A DNA stretch of 64,000 nucleotides from Batkoa obscura (lineage: Eukaryota > Entomophthoromycota > Entomophthoromycetes > Entomophthorales > Batkoaceae). Below the pieces are notes generated by a model. That model was given only the letters and a program-made list of their open reading frames with translations, was not told where the DNA came from and made no database searches. Of this stretch, positions 25,098-37,653 are shown piece after piece; position 1 is the stretch's first letter, and every line of letters begins with the position of its first letter. The DNA lies in the NCBI GenBank assembly GCA_030770535.1, contig JASVEC010000024.1, forward strand, positions 434,001-498,000. The letters are read 5' to 3'. The position numbers and the translations under genes were made by a program.

Positions 25098-26422
25098 AGA
25101 ATAATATACTTAAATTTGAGAAAATTAAAAAGGTGTTATCTTACCTTTCTGATAAAGATAAGCGCAATTTGTATGCTATAAAGAATGGAACAAAGCAATA
25201 GTGCTTGTAGTAAGAGAGAACATCAACGAAAATATTTATGATTTTCAATACGGTAGAGGAATCAAAAAAACTTTTTGAGGATATAATTATTATACCAAAT
25301 AATCAAACCTAAAGAGATGTCCAAATCTGCCAAACTATCCCTTAGGATATCCAAACTTTACAAAGCCATGTTTACCTTTAAACATATATTTACACAACAA
25401 CCCTTTGAAAAATGTTCCATTATTAAGTGTTTATTCTAGAGATTTTATTAATATGAATTCAATTGTAAAATGTTTAACTTCAGATAAACTTGATAACAAA
25501 TATATATCTCAAAATTCAAAACATATAAGCCTCGAGTATGCGGATAAATATTTATAGCATTAGTAGTTCCTATACTACCATCAACAATAACGTTATTGGA
25601 TGCTAAAAGCTATTTTGATAATTTGGGCCCGTCTTGTAAACAATTATTGAATAAATTTAATAACTTGAAAGCATTTGAATTACACTGTGGTCATTTTGCA
25701 TTTGGTGATATTAGTTACTAAATAAAAAATATCCACAATTAAGCAAATTACACATTAAATGCGTAGATATGTTTTTTAAAGATATTTATATTGAAATATG
25801 CATTAGTCCCAATAACTATCCAAAGCTCAAATCGCTCATTCGTCAAAGTTGTTTGATACTAATGTTTGATGGAGCATCCAGTTTAGAAGAGTCAAAATTG
25901 AATGGCCTTGATCTATCTAAACAAAAATGAACAGTAAAATGTTTCCAAAAGTTAACCAGTCATATTTAAAGGATTATAGGAGCTTTAAACCTCAACCTCT
26001 ATATTCAATATTTAATATATCAACAGTCACGCACTTACTGTTAGAGATTTACAATAGGAATTCGCTATCTTTAATAAAAGAACTATATCCAAAAAAGAAG
26101 GAGAATACAATTATATTAAAGGCTGCAAAGCCGATTTTGGGAACTAGATCTTTTAATCTTTTATATCAGCTCTACCTTATTCAACCTTGAGATAACAAAT
26201 TCTCACCTTAATACTGATATACCTTTTTCAGAGCAATAAATAGTAGTCAATTCAAATCTCCCTAATCTATTATTTGAGTTTATTAAATGTCTGAAGCCTG
26301 AAGTTTTTATTGCTTTTATTTTAGTCTCTTTTGAGAATATAAACCATTTTAACTATATAGATTGTAAACGTGAATCAATAGTAAAATACATTGACAATGT
26401 TAAATGCTATTTTAGAAAATAG
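25098..26422 (+). pseudogene. Decayed F-box/LRR gene 3
   Basis: Begins with an eroded MSNIFKFENL-like segment without ATG, then an F-box remnant (CYKEWNKAIVLV). Many stops and frame shifts. The best-kept part is 25927-26190 (MFPKVNQSYLKDYRSFKPQP, YSIFNISTVTHLLLEIYNRN, ELYPKKKENTIILKAAKPIL), which matches the LRR half of the intact genes. The family C-terminus is still visible as SIVKYIDNVKCYFRK and a stop at 26420-26422. Confidence 0.82.
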
Positions 26423-28129
26423 AGATAAACAAAAACCTTGTTAATATTTTTTTCGTATAAGTTCATTTTACTACGTTTAATTTCAATCTATAATTTATGC
26501 TTTAAAATCCCTTTTATAGCATCAATTCTCATTTCTGGTTGCATTTTAACTTACTGTCAAAATGATATATTAAACCTCAGTCTTCCCCCATACCCAATTT
26601 AGAATATAAGCCTCACTATACCCTTCCTACTAGGCTAGACCTGCCCTTACTATTTCCTCTTGGTTCTACCCTCAAAAATATGTTAATACCTCCCAAACTC
26701 AAACCAGCTATTAATCTTTATCGTCCAGTGTCTAGGTAGGTGGATCTAGGCGTACGTATACCTTCAAAGCCCTATCCTCTATCAAAATTAAGGGCTATTT
26801 TTCCCAGCGGATAAAATCCCTCTTAAGTACCAATTTTTCAATTGAAGTTTTGCGATTGAACTATGATCAACTAATTTCTCCGGATATTTCAACTCGAAAA
26901 TTTCCACACCCCTTTATTTTTAGCAACTTTAGCTGATTTGATCAGTTATCGACTGACGTTCCTCTCGTTTTCAGGCCAATATTGTTGAATCAGTGATCTT
27001 ATCATTTATAGTTATCCATAACAAAAAAATGTTGCCAAATCCATCTTATTTCCTTTTTCACCTCTTTTGCTCTTTTCCCATAGCTCTTTTACTAAGGAGA
27101 TCACATTTTTAATCTTCAAACCAAAGTCTAGGAATCCTTTTGAAACTCTTGAATTACTAAAACCTATAATCAAGTCTCTGCCTTGCCTTTCACTTTTGTT
27201 ATGAAACTAAAGTTGAAATTCCTTTTCTTTCCAATTCCTTACATGGTTAAATTGATTTTTCTCTTTTATAAAATACAATTTCTTCAACGTTGAATTTTAA
27301 ATAGATATATATTAATAAGATAAGTATATCCATTGTTCATATTTTTGTATAGATTTCCAGTGCTTCTGAGGGAGTTCAAATTATATACTATCAAAGAGTA
27401 AAACTTAAGAGTGGTTTATTTCTCAAATTCAAATTAATAGATAGAGAAAATGGGAGTGGAAGTTTAAAGTATAAAAGCGAAATAATTTTATTACCCCAAT
27501 CCAGCATTAATTTGTTTAAATCTAGGTGAACTATACTTTATGACTTTATACTTCAATCGGTATAATTTGCTACATACAAAAAGATGATTGAATAAATGAG
27601 AACAAAACTAGTTTCAATGTCAGTAGGGAGTTTGGTATAGCTTGAAATATTAAACAAAAGGCTGTACTTGTGATTAAGGCTCCATTAAAAGAAAGGATAA
27701 AATAAATAAGTAGGTTAACAACTGTCTTTAAAAAAGTTAAGTGTCAGAAAAAATAATGACGGTGATTTGAAAGTTATTATATAAAGCCACAAAACTCAAA
27801 TTATTTAAGCCTAAAAGTGTTCCGTTTTGTTAAAAATTAAACCCAGTTTGAAAGGCTTTAATTAGAAAATACATCAAAATTGTCTACTACAAAATTTCAA
27901 ATGCTTTGATAAAAATATTACAAGTTCTTATAAATGTTAATTTTGAAATGTTTTAGAATTGATAATGATTAAATTATCAATTCTAAGTATTATTTTTTAA
28001 TGCAAAAATTGGTAAACTTTGATTTCAGTTCTATAATTCTTTAAAGTTAAATCACTAAAAAGTAAAATTAATAAATTTATCTACAAACTTCTTTTTCACT
28101 TAAATGTTTTAATATAAATTAATCTTAAA
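26423..28129. other. Intergenic with a GC-richer block
   Basis: Roughly 26560-27240 is visibly richer in C and G (many CCC, TCC and CCT runs) than all surrounding DNA and may derive from an insertion of different origin. No gene or terminal repeat is recognised. The rest is ordinary AT-rich DNA. Confidence 0.45.
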
Positions 28130-29581
28130 ATGAACAGTTTATTTAAACTCAAGAATCTTGAGAAAACCATAATTAAAGATATATTATCCCATCCTACAAA
28201 TAAAGAAAGGCGGTTAATTACTTGCATGCTGTAAAAAGTGGAATAAGATAATAACACTCTTATTTTGGGAAGATATTAACTTAATTACTCTGACATTATG
28301 GCATTTGTAACATGGATATAGAAAATTTATCTAAAAAATACAGCTATCATACTTAACATTTAGACATTAAGATTTATTCAACTTTTCCAAACCGCCCTCC
28401 AATATATCAAAATTCCACAATGCTTTATTTACGTTTAAATGATTATTTAAGGAATACTGATAAATTATGTGATATCCTATTATTAGGTGTCTGTTATAAT
28501 GATCTTATGTATGATATACCAACTGAAAGTATATAGCTAGGAACCAAACTCATATTATAAATGTATTTCGAGACTTAAAATATTCAAAAACTGAGAATTT
28601 AAGTGAATATTTTGTTGAATCGATAATGCCATTTTTACCATCAACTAACTTAAAATTAATAGAAATTATATTAAACTTCCATACTTTAAAGATTTAGGGA
28701 ATAAATTTAACCATTTAAGAGCATCTGAATTTAAAGGCCTTGAGGGGAGTACATTCGAAGAGTTTAGTTATTTTTTAGAGAAGGGATTCCCATATTTAAA
28801 TAGATTATCTATCGAACCTATAATAATAGAGAATTTATATTCGATATGAGCACAAGTTAATTTGAAAAATTATCCAAAACTCAAATCATTCTATTTGGGA
28901 CAGAAACCTATGCTAGCTTTTAAAGATATATCGCGTTTAAAAGAAGCGGTGTTATTTGATATCAATATACCTAATGAAAGCATAAATAATAAGATATCTT
29001 GTAAATTAAATAAGCTGTAGTTAAATATTATCAAGAATATAGCAACTAGTCTTTCATATCCAATATTTAATATACCGATGATTACTTAACTAACTTTAGC
29101 ACTTCATGATGACAAACATTTACTTTTAATCGAAGGGGTTTATCCAGAATTAATAAATAGTTTGATTACATTATATGTTTGAAGAATAACTTTAGACTGG
29201 GTTTTTTGGATTGTTTATATAATTTATCCTCTAGTTTACATAATCTTGAGATGTCCTACTGTGAATTTAATGTTAACATACTATTTTCAAACCCTAAAAC
29301 AGAAGGTAGCCTTGATTTAAATACTATCTTATTTGAGTATATTAAATATTATGACTCAAGCTCTGTTATTGATTTATCTTAAACCATTTTAACAATTTGA
29401 AAGCATTTAGGTTTTTCAAATGTGAGCATCCTCTAGAATTAAAATAGCTTGATGATCTTGGATCTTATTTTGAAAAAGAGGGGATTTAAAAGGAATAGAT
29501 GGTGATATGGAAGAAGTCGATGATAATGTAGAGGGGAGAGATAATGATGTAGAAGAAACTAATGATAATGATAAAAGGTAG
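28130..29581 (+). pseudogene. Decayed F-box/LRR gene 4 with acidic tail
   Basis: Starts with an intact ATG (28130): MNSLFKLKNLEKTIIKDILS, then breaks at the F-box (stop after LITCML). LRR segments are scattered in changing frames. The piece at 29179-29382 (LYNLSSSLHNLEMSYCEFNV) matches the LRR end. Unlike its relatives, the remnant is followed by an acidic run, GDMEEVDDNVEGRDNDVEET, ending at a TAG (29579-29581), which suggests the ancestral copy had a longer C-terminus. Confidence 0.78.
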
Positions 29582-30527
29582 CTCTAATTATGATATCTGC
29601 TACTTAATTCCTTTATAATAAAACCAATTTATGCTCATATGTATTGTTACCTATTATTAATAATAAAAATTTTAAAATTAACTAAATATTACAAGTAGTA
29701 TTGAAAATTAACGCTTAATGTTAAATCGCATTTTGATACTTTCCTAAAGGAACTCTTGATGAACTTTATTAATGTAATATGGCTTTTGATTTAAAAATAT
29801 AGCGTAATTTCGAATTATTACTTCCTTTACATGTTCTAATATAGATTATTTCCTACCACCAATGGCCACATATCTTAATCTCCTTTCTTCTCTCGCATTT
29901 ATTATCCTTCCTTATACTGTTTTCTCTAATGTTTTTTCCGCCTTTACACTATCGTCTTCGATCGTTAAAGCTCTCATCCTCTCTAATTGCCTCTAAGCCT
30001 TCTATAAAATTTTCATTATTTTACAGTTTGCTCTACCTTATGATATTTGATTACTACTGAACTTCATATGCTCTCCCTATTTAGTGCGAAATATCTCGGG
30101 GAATAGAAATGAAATAGGATATCTTTTGTTTAACTGTTTCTTACAAAAGTAAAAAGTTATTAGATACTATTAATAACTTATTAGCAAGTACTCTTGTCGA
30201 AAGAAGCGGATTATTTGAACATTGTTAAAATAAAATCAATTTCTATTAATAAGATTTATCTTATTACTATTAATAGTAAATTTTATTATTATTAATTAAA
30301 TATGATAGATTAATATTAATTATTAATTATTCCTATTAAATCTACACTTAAATACTTTTTAGTGAGATTTTAATAAAATTTAATGCTGAGATTCAGATTA
30401 ATAATCTTACTAAATTTAGAAACTAAGCTTTCAAAAAATAAAAAGATCTACCTAACCGAAACAATATATAAATTTCAAAAATGATTAAATAATTAAAAGA
30501 AACTTTTTTTAGTATATATAATTAATA
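29582..30527. other. Intergenic with a second GC-richer block
   Basis: About 29840-30090 is pyrimidine- and GC-rich compared with its surroundings, like the block at 26.6-27.2 kb. No gene recognised. The AT-rich remainder leads into the OPT transporter gene. Confidence 0.45.
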
Positions 30528-32873
30528 ATGAACTCAAATGAAAGTGAGAATGAAATTAAAGAGGATAAAATCAAAGGACATATTTATTTACCAGAAGAAG
30601 ATATTGAATTAAAAAGTTATACAACAATAAAAGCTGGTGTTAAAGGGTTTATTTATTTACCCAGTGAAGGAAGTAATGAAGACATTATCAATAACGATCA
30701 AAACATCAATAACTTAAAAAAAGAAGAAGAAGAAGAAAACCCTATAGCGCCTTATGAAGATAGTCCAATAAAAATAGTACGTTATACAGTCAATAATGAA
30801 GACAATATTAAATTAAAAGTATTAACAGTTAGAGTTATAATCATTGGAGTAATATTAAATATATTATTAAGTATATTAAATCATTTTTTGTTTTATTTAA
30901 CTTTTCCAATGAACATTAATTCGATTTTAATTATTATTATTACTTATCCAATGGGATTATTAGTCCAATATATTTTACCAAAAAAGATAAGAGGATATAA
31001 TATTAACGATTCAACGTTTAATTATAAAGAACACACACTAATATTAATATTTTGTTCATCAGCTAGTTCATGGCCTTATTCATTATTGTTTTTATCTTCA
31101 ATGAAATATTATTTTAATTTAGAATTAAGCTTATGGTCTTATTTTTTATTTTTATTAGTCACTCAATTAATCGGGATCTCATTTTCCTTTTTATATTATA
31201 ATTTAATGATATTAAATTATAATTTATTTTGGCCAACTACTTTAATTTCAATTAATTTAATTAGAACAATTCATAATAATAATTTAAAGTTTAAGAATTC
31301 CAAATTCAATCGAATTTACTTTTTCTTTATTATCTCAATATTCTCTTTATGTTTGTATTTTATTACCGCTTATTTCTTTAAATGGAGTAGTATGTATCCT
31401 ATTTTATGTATATTTAATAGTCCAATATTACAACAATTAGGCTCCCCTTTGAAGGGATTAGGAATATTAGTCATTTCATTAGATTGGAGTATTATTACTT
31501 CTTCTTTAGGCTCTCCCTTAATAACTCCATTTCCAATAGCATTGAATATGTTTTTAGGTTTCTTGTTTTTTATTTATTTATTATTACCTTTAGGTTATTA
31601 TTTAAATTTATTTAATTCTAAATTAATACCTTTAATTGGGTTTGATTTTTATGATCAATTTGGTAATTTATTGAATTTAAAACAGTTGAATTTAAATAAT
31701 AATCAAATTCATATCTCTCTATTAATGTACATTATTTATGGTACTTCTCTTGCTTGTTTAGCTTCTATTATTACTTATATTCCATTAAATTATATTAATA
31801 TTTTCAGTAATAATAATAATAATAATAGTAATAGTAATAGTAACAATAACAACAATAATAATAATAGTGTAAATAATAATCAAAAATACAAGTTTTGGAC
31901 TATATTTTTAAAAAAATATAATAATTTAGATATTCATTCAAAATTAATATTAAAAAATTATTCCAATATACCTAATTATTATTATTATTGTTTAATAATT
32001 ACAACTATATTATTAATTATTATATTTGTATTTTTAAATCAACAACATATAAATTTACCTTATTATGGTTGGTGTTTAGCAATAATAATAGCTATTATTG
32101 CTTCGTTTTTAAATGGAATCTTATATGCTTTATCTTCTCAATTAATTTCAATTCATTTTTTATCTGAATTAATTGCTAGTTTATTATTTCCAAATAATGA
32201 AATTAGTAATATGTTATTTAAAACTATAGCATTTATATCTAATTATCAATCAATTTCTTATTTATATCATTTAAAATTAGGTCATTATATGAAAATACCA
32301 CCTAAATTATGTTACTTTTTTACTATTTTTGGAATACTAATTACTTCGATTACCCATACTCTTACTTCTTTATTTATTAATATTAATTTACCTAATTTAT
32401 GTCAAGATAATTCATTATTATTATTAAACTGTAATAATTTACAGACATTCTCAAAAGCATCAATATTATGGGGGAAAATCGGAATTCAAAAATTAATTAG
32501 TAATAATAAGAATTATAATTATTTTTTAATCTTTTTAATTGTTGGCTTTTTATTACCAATTATTAATCATTTATTAAAAAAGAAAGTTCAATTGTTAAAT
32601 TCTTTTAATATTCCCATATTTTTAGCTTCAATATCATTAATTGCTCCTGCTTATCCTTTTCAATACCCTCTTTGGTTTGCTATTAATTTAATTGTAAACA
32701 AAATTATTTATAACAAATTCTTTAATAAATGGGTTAAATATCATCTCATTTTTTCTGCGGCAATGGACTTTGGTGTTTCTATTGGGACAATGTTAATTCT
32801 TAGTTTGATTTCAAATCACTTAACTATTAATTGGAAGTTTAATAATGTTGATTTATTATGTCCATTAGCTTAA
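30528..32873 (+). CDS. OPT-family oligopeptide transporter
   Basis: Single exon, 781 residues. An acidic cytosolic N-terminus (about 1-95) precedes many hydrophobic spans. OPT signatures include the STFNYKEHTLI region (family NxGPFNxKEH) and SPLKGLGILVISLDWSIITS followed by GSPLITPFPIALN. The family imports small peptides or metal-chelating peptides across plasma or vacuolar membranes by proton symport. An Asn/Ser run at about 428-455, encoded by AAT/AGT repeats (31807-31880), sits in a predicted loop. The C-terminal third keeps the usual pattern (APAYPFQYPLW, AMDFGVSIGTMLILSL). The substrate cannot be told. Confidence 0.92.
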   Translation: MNSNESENEIKEDKIKGHIYLPEEDIELKSYTTIKAGVKGFIYLPSEGSNEDIINNDQNINNLKKEEEEENPIAPYEDSPIKIVRYTVNNEDNIKLKVLTVRVIIIGVILNILLSILNHFLFYLTFPMNINSILIIIITYPMGLLVQYILPKKIRGYNINDSTFNYKEHTLILIFCSSASSWPYSLLFLSSMKYYFNLELSLWSYFLFLLVTQLIGISFSFLYYNLMILNYNLFWPTTLISINLIRTIHNNNLKFKNSKFNRIYFFFIISIFSLCLYFITAYFFKWSSMYPILCIFNSPILQQLGSPLKGLGILVISLDWSIITSSLGSPLITPFPIALNMFLGFLFFIYLLLPLGYYLNLFNSKLIPLIGFDFYDQFGNLLNLKQLNLNNNQIHISLLMYIIYGTSLACLASIITYIPLNYINIFSNNNNNNSNSNSNNNNNNNNSVNNNQKYKFWTIFLKKYNNLDIHSKLILKNYSNIPNYYYYCLIITTILLIIIFVFLNQQHINLPYYGWCLAIIIAIIASFLNGILYALSSQLISIHFLSELIASLLFPNNEISNMLFKTIAFISNYQSISYLYHLKLGHYMKIPPKLCYFFTIFGILITSITHTLTSLFININLPNLCQDNSLLLLNCNNLQTFSKASILWGKIGIQKLISNNKNYNYFLIFLIVGFLLPIINHLLKKKVQLLNSFNIPIFLASISLIAPAYPFQYPLWFAINLIVNKIIYNKFFNKWVKYHLIFSAAMDFGVSIGTMLILSLISNHLTINWKFNNVDLLCPLA
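31807..31880 (+). repeat. AAT/AGT trinucleotide repeat (Asn/Ser run)
   Basis: In-frame microsatellite inside the OPT transporter gene encoding a loop of Asn with some Ser. Confidence 0.85.
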
Positions 32874-33202
32874 ATAAATAATAAAAATTATTCTTTACTT
32901 TATTTTATCTTTATTATTTTTACTTTTATTTTATAAATCATTGTTATATATTATTCAAAATTATTAATGTCTATTTTTAAATTGATTCATTTAATCTAAA
33001 TTTCTAAATTCTTAATTTCTAATTTAAAATAAAAATAAATGTTTAATTAAATTATTTTAAATATTGACTTTTATCCCTGAAATTTAAAGGGGGTGTATAT
33101 CTTGTTTTATAAAAAAAACAAAAAAATTGACAAAAGAATATAAAAGCAGCTAATAATTTAACTTCATGTTAATATTTTATTTTCAATTAAAATCCAAACT
33201 TA
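32874..33202. other. Intergenic, no gene seen
   Basis: AT-rich spacer between the OPT and ketoreductase genes. Confidence 0.5.
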
Positions 33203-34497
33203 ATGTTTGATTATAGAGTGATCTTAATAACTGGTGTTGAAGGGTAAGATAAAAAACAGCTTATCAAATTAAAATAAAAAATTAATCTTTTTATATATAA
33301 TAAACATAGTAAAGTAGGTCAAGGTATATTACATCGAGTAATTGAGGAATATAATCGTTGTAAAATAATAGTTACTTGTGAAAATGTAATAGTAGCTAAT
33401 GAATTGTTCAATCAATATTATCAACCAAAGAAGGGTAAAAACATAATATTCAAAGCTATTGAAATCGATTTAAACTGTATTCAAAGTGTATTAAACTTTA
33501 TCAATTGTGTAAAAGAAGAGTAAGCTATAATAAATTAAACTTATTATAATATAAAATAATAATAATAATAATATATTTAGAACTCAAACTATTGATTTAT
33601 TATTTTTTAATGCAGGAAAAATTAATTGTAATGGAATTAATAATTGGAAACTAATTTATCAATTATCTACTAATTTTAATGGCTTATTTGTATACCCAGA
33701 ATATATTAATTTTATTACAAAACTTAATAAGAATAATATTAATCAGTGTTTTATGATTAATATATTGAGTCACTATATTATAGTAAGGAATTTATATTAT
33801 TTAATTTTATGTTTTTATTGATTTTCATTTCATATTTAGTTTTTAAAACTCATGTCACTATTTAATAAAAATCAAGTTAAAATTATATGGACTGGTTCTA
33901 ATCAAGCAAATAAATATCACTTCAATATAAATGATATACAAGCTAATTCTAGGTAATTTATTATTTTATCAAACAATTATTTTCATTTAATTGAATTATG
34001 TTCAATTTTAGTATAAATCCTTATGCTTCTAATAAATTTGCTATCCAATTATTAAATAATTATATTAATGAAAAGTATATTAAAAACAATATTCATTCAT
34101 ACGTATTTCATCCAGGTATAGTGCCTTCCAATTTATTAGCTACATTATTTCCAAGTTTTATATTAATTTATATAATTCCTATTTTCATGTTTATAGTAAT
34201 ATATTTATTTGATTTATTAACATAAATTTATTAATCTGATTTTTTCTTTTATAGTTAAAACTCTTATTCCACTTAGATCATTTCACTTTATACTCATCAA
34301 ATGCAACAGCCCCATTAAGTTTTATATTTAAAAATAACAATTTATTAGAAAATACTAGATTAGATGCTTCCACCGATAACTGGAATAATAATATAATAGA
34401 ATTGGTGAATATTGGACACAAAGAAGAGGAAGGGAATAAATTACAAGAGTTATTTATGTATAAATTAAACCAATTGGTTGAAAAGATGTTAGAGTGA
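33203..34497 (+). CDS. ERG27: 3-keto sterol reductase (Erg27/HSD17B7-like SDR)
   Basis: NADPH-dependent short-chain dehydrogenase of the sterol C-4 demethylation complex in the ER. Six exons (33203-33243, 33310-33519, 33581-33782, 33840-33952, 34012-34195, 34255-34497) join in frame to 330 residues. Motifs: ITGVEGKVGQGIL (cofactor site), DLLFFNAGKINCNGIN, and the catalytic pair in YASNKFAIQLLN (Tyr193, Lys197) followed by FHPGIVPSNL. A hydrophobic stretch after this (LFPSFILIYIIPIFMFI) fits the membrane-associated helix of Erg27. The last intron donor (34196) was chosen because the frame otherwise stops at once. Sequence is fairly divergent. Confidence 0.82.
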
Positions 34498-36214
34498 AGG
34501 GGATAGGAGGGGTATTTAGTTATTACATATTTTTTAAATCTGAGTAATGACTATTTATTTATTTGAATTCTATAATAAAAAGGATATTAAAAAAGTTAAT
34601 AAATTTAATAGTTTTATTTATGTCCTATATATTATCGATAATGATAATGAAAAACAAACTCATTTGAAAAGCTCATTTACTAAATTTATTTAAACAGCTA
34701 TTTATTCAAATAGTTCTTGATTCCGTTTAGCATAAATCAATCTAATAAGACCGAACCACTATGAGTTCACTGTACATTATCTTACCTAAATTCATAAAAG
34801 TAGGTTCCAAAACACTTCTTCAATATGTCTTTTATAATAGTCATACAAAAAAATAGCATTATAGCTTCTAAGTCATAGGGAATTTAGTCTTTTGTTACAA
34901 AATACATTATCACTCTGTTTACCAAAATAATGTAAGTTATAAAATGGGTTTCTATTCTATTAAGTCAACATCGCTCTTCAATTATAATAACAATTATTCT
35001 ATTATTCTAAGCAATTCAGTAATATAAATATGTGTTAGAAGACTATTATTAAACTAAAAAACTTCATCAACATATGTATTATAGTTTTATTAAAAATTGT
35101 ATATAATAGGATTTTCAAATTAAGTCGTTATTTAGTAATGAAACAAAAGGATAACATTTGGAAGTATTCATTTCAATCCAGAATCTTATATCCTTCAAAG
35201 TTATATCTTTTTATTCTAGAATGGCAAGTAAAGTTAATCAAGCTTTTTAGTCGTTGGTTATAGATACCTTTTTAGTTGATTCCTCCTTAGTTAACAAATT
35301 ATTGTAGCATTTTAATGTTAAGAAAAGTCATTCGATATATAATTTTAATTTAAGTTGTAGCATAAACATGAATTTATAACTGATTTTATTTTTTTAATTT
35401 AGCTTTTATATTGAACTATAATAAACTATAAACCATAGACAGTTATCTATCATTTCTTCAGTTATGCTTGTCCCAACTATCGCTCATAAGAGCTTAACAG
35501 ACTCGTATAGTAGTTAACTGGAAGAACCAGACCACTTAATCAATCGTGATCTGAGATGATTCAACATAAAAAATCATAAAACTTCTATAGTTTTTTACCA
35601 AAGCTTTTGAACTTTTAAATTTTAAAACTCTGAAGCAATAAAAAATACACAAATGTATAAATTAAAGATAGTAATCACATACATTTGTTGTCAAATATAT
35701 ATGATAATTATATATACCATTATCTAACAGTTAAAACTCATTCAATCAAATAGTAATAATACATAAAGCTTCATTCTTAGTTGCTTAAGTTAGTGGTTTT
35801 AAGTTTAATCTTATCCATTATCCAAAGAAACGCGACGGACAACGACTATATCTGAAAATAAGCCCTTGAACGCCATGTTTCAATGAATAATTCAACAACC
35901 AATGAGTCTTTAGACTCATTAAGTAAACTCACCAATGTCTTGATGGGCCCATAAACTAAGAATGTTAGCAGAATGAACTAATAGTAAAAGCCAATCTAAA
36001 AGTTCACAAATTTAAAAATTTAAAGTCAATTTATATACATTGAATTTTGAATGCTTAGATTTAATTTGCTTATAGGATTTTATCCTCCAATCGTTAGGGT
36101 TATATATTTTTTATGCACTTTTATTAAAAATATAGGGCTGTAAGTAGTTCACTATATCAATAAGGATACGATTCTCTCTTTGTGATTCGGCTATACTGGA
36201 CCTATTGATTACAA
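34498..36214. other. Large intergenic region
   Basis: 1.7 kb without a credible frame. Contains a perfect 9-bp stem hairpin, AATGAGTCT-TT-AGACTCATT, near 35911-35930, and the promoter of the eL36 gene. No MITE copy or F-box remnant seen. Confidence 0.45.
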
Positions 36215-36776
36215 ATGGCTCAAACTACTGAACGTACTGGTATCTTTGTTGGTGCTAACAAAGGCCACAAGACCACTGCTCGCGACCTTAAGCAAAAACC
36301 ATCTTACAAAAAAGGAGTAAGTAAAGAACTTTAATTAGATCATAAAGAAACAAGAAAATAAAGGAGCAAAGATAAAATATAATAGAACACATCCATCAAA
36401 TTATCATTTATAAAAATTCAATTTGATGTATTAGGCTAGAAAAAAATAACAACTGAATTAATAAATTTATTGATTTGAATGAAACAAATATTGACATTTA
36501 AAAAATAGAATGCTGGTAAGCGTCCTACTTTTGTTCGTGAATTAATCCGTGAAGTTGCCGGATTTGCTCCATATGAACGTCGTGTTATGGAATTACTCAA
36601 GAACTCTAAAGATAAGCGTGCCCGTAAGCTCGCTAAAAAGAGAGTATGTTTTAATCTATGAATTCAATTGTGAAATTTATAATAATTATTTTTAGCTCGG
36701 TACTCTTGTTCGTGCCAAGAAGAAGGTTGAAGAACTCAGCAACATCATCGCTGAATCTCGTCGTCAACATCATTAA
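36215..36776 (+). CDS. RPL36: Large-subunit ribosomal protein eL36
   Basis: Structural protein of the 60S subunit. Three exons (36215-36316, 36509-36643, 36696-36776) give 105 residues: [40 protein letters not shown] and [21 protein letters not shown], then [20 protein letters not shown] to the end. Length and motifs match eL36 throughout. Codon use is more G/C-ending (CGT, AAG, CTC, ATC) than in neighbouring genes, as expected for high expression. The first intron is 192 bp, about four times the local norm. Confidence 0.97.
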
Positions 36777-37653
36777 TTTAACATAAACAATTAAAAGTAA
36801 TAAATTGACAAGAGTATTTTAATTTAAGTAAGAAACTGAAATAGTGATAAAAAAAAATTAAAGTTTTGATTTAATATATAACAGTTAAGGAAGATTTAAG
36901 GAATAATTCTAGTTTAGATTGTGAAAAGGAATCAATTAACTCTTTAAGTACAGCCTAAAGATAAACAATAATGAAGATCAAAATAGATTTACCGAGTTAT
37001 TAGAATGTAGTTAATATTTGGAGTTTGAGTTTAATAAATAGATTGTTCAATTTTAGAGGATTTATCAGTTTTTTCAAAATCCAACTATATTATTCAACAT
37101 ATTGGGTCAATATAGTCATACCAATGTTTGTCTATGGGTCGGTAAAAAATTATTATAGGGTTTAAAGCAATTTTTTTAATTGCGATGACTTTATATAACA
37201 GTATAGTTAAAATTTATTTAAAATTATGAAGTTTTAGTATATTTATCAAAACAAAATATTAAATAGGATGTTTAGATATATAAGATATAATTATTTAATG
37301 TAAAATGATAACCATTTTTTAGATGACAGTTGAGTTTATAATTAATTATAGTTTTATCTCTCTAATAAAATTTTAGTTTATTCATAATAGATGTTATAAA
37401 TTCTTATTTCAAGAGTTAGTTTTCTTGTATAACTATATTTTTAAATTGAAGTTAATTTAATAAAAATTATAATGATGTTGGATCTATTTTAATATAATAG
37501 ATGTTTAATATTGACTTACTAATCATATCCTATAGCTCATATATGAACAATCTATGATATATAACATATTAAAATAAGTATAAAACCAAAATATTTCATT
37601 AATATAATATATTATTAATTTATTAAAAGTAAAAATAAGAGAACGAGCGAGGT
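36777..37653. other. Intergenic between convergent genes
   Basis: AT-rich spacer between the eL36 gene and the stop of the next, minus-strand gene. Nothing recognised. Confidence 0.45.

Noticed and set aside
35911-35930. Perfect 9-bp stem hairpin as a possible RNA gene or terminator
   Set aside because: Single short hairpin in a spacer without a polymerase III promoter or gene context; chance or minor structure.
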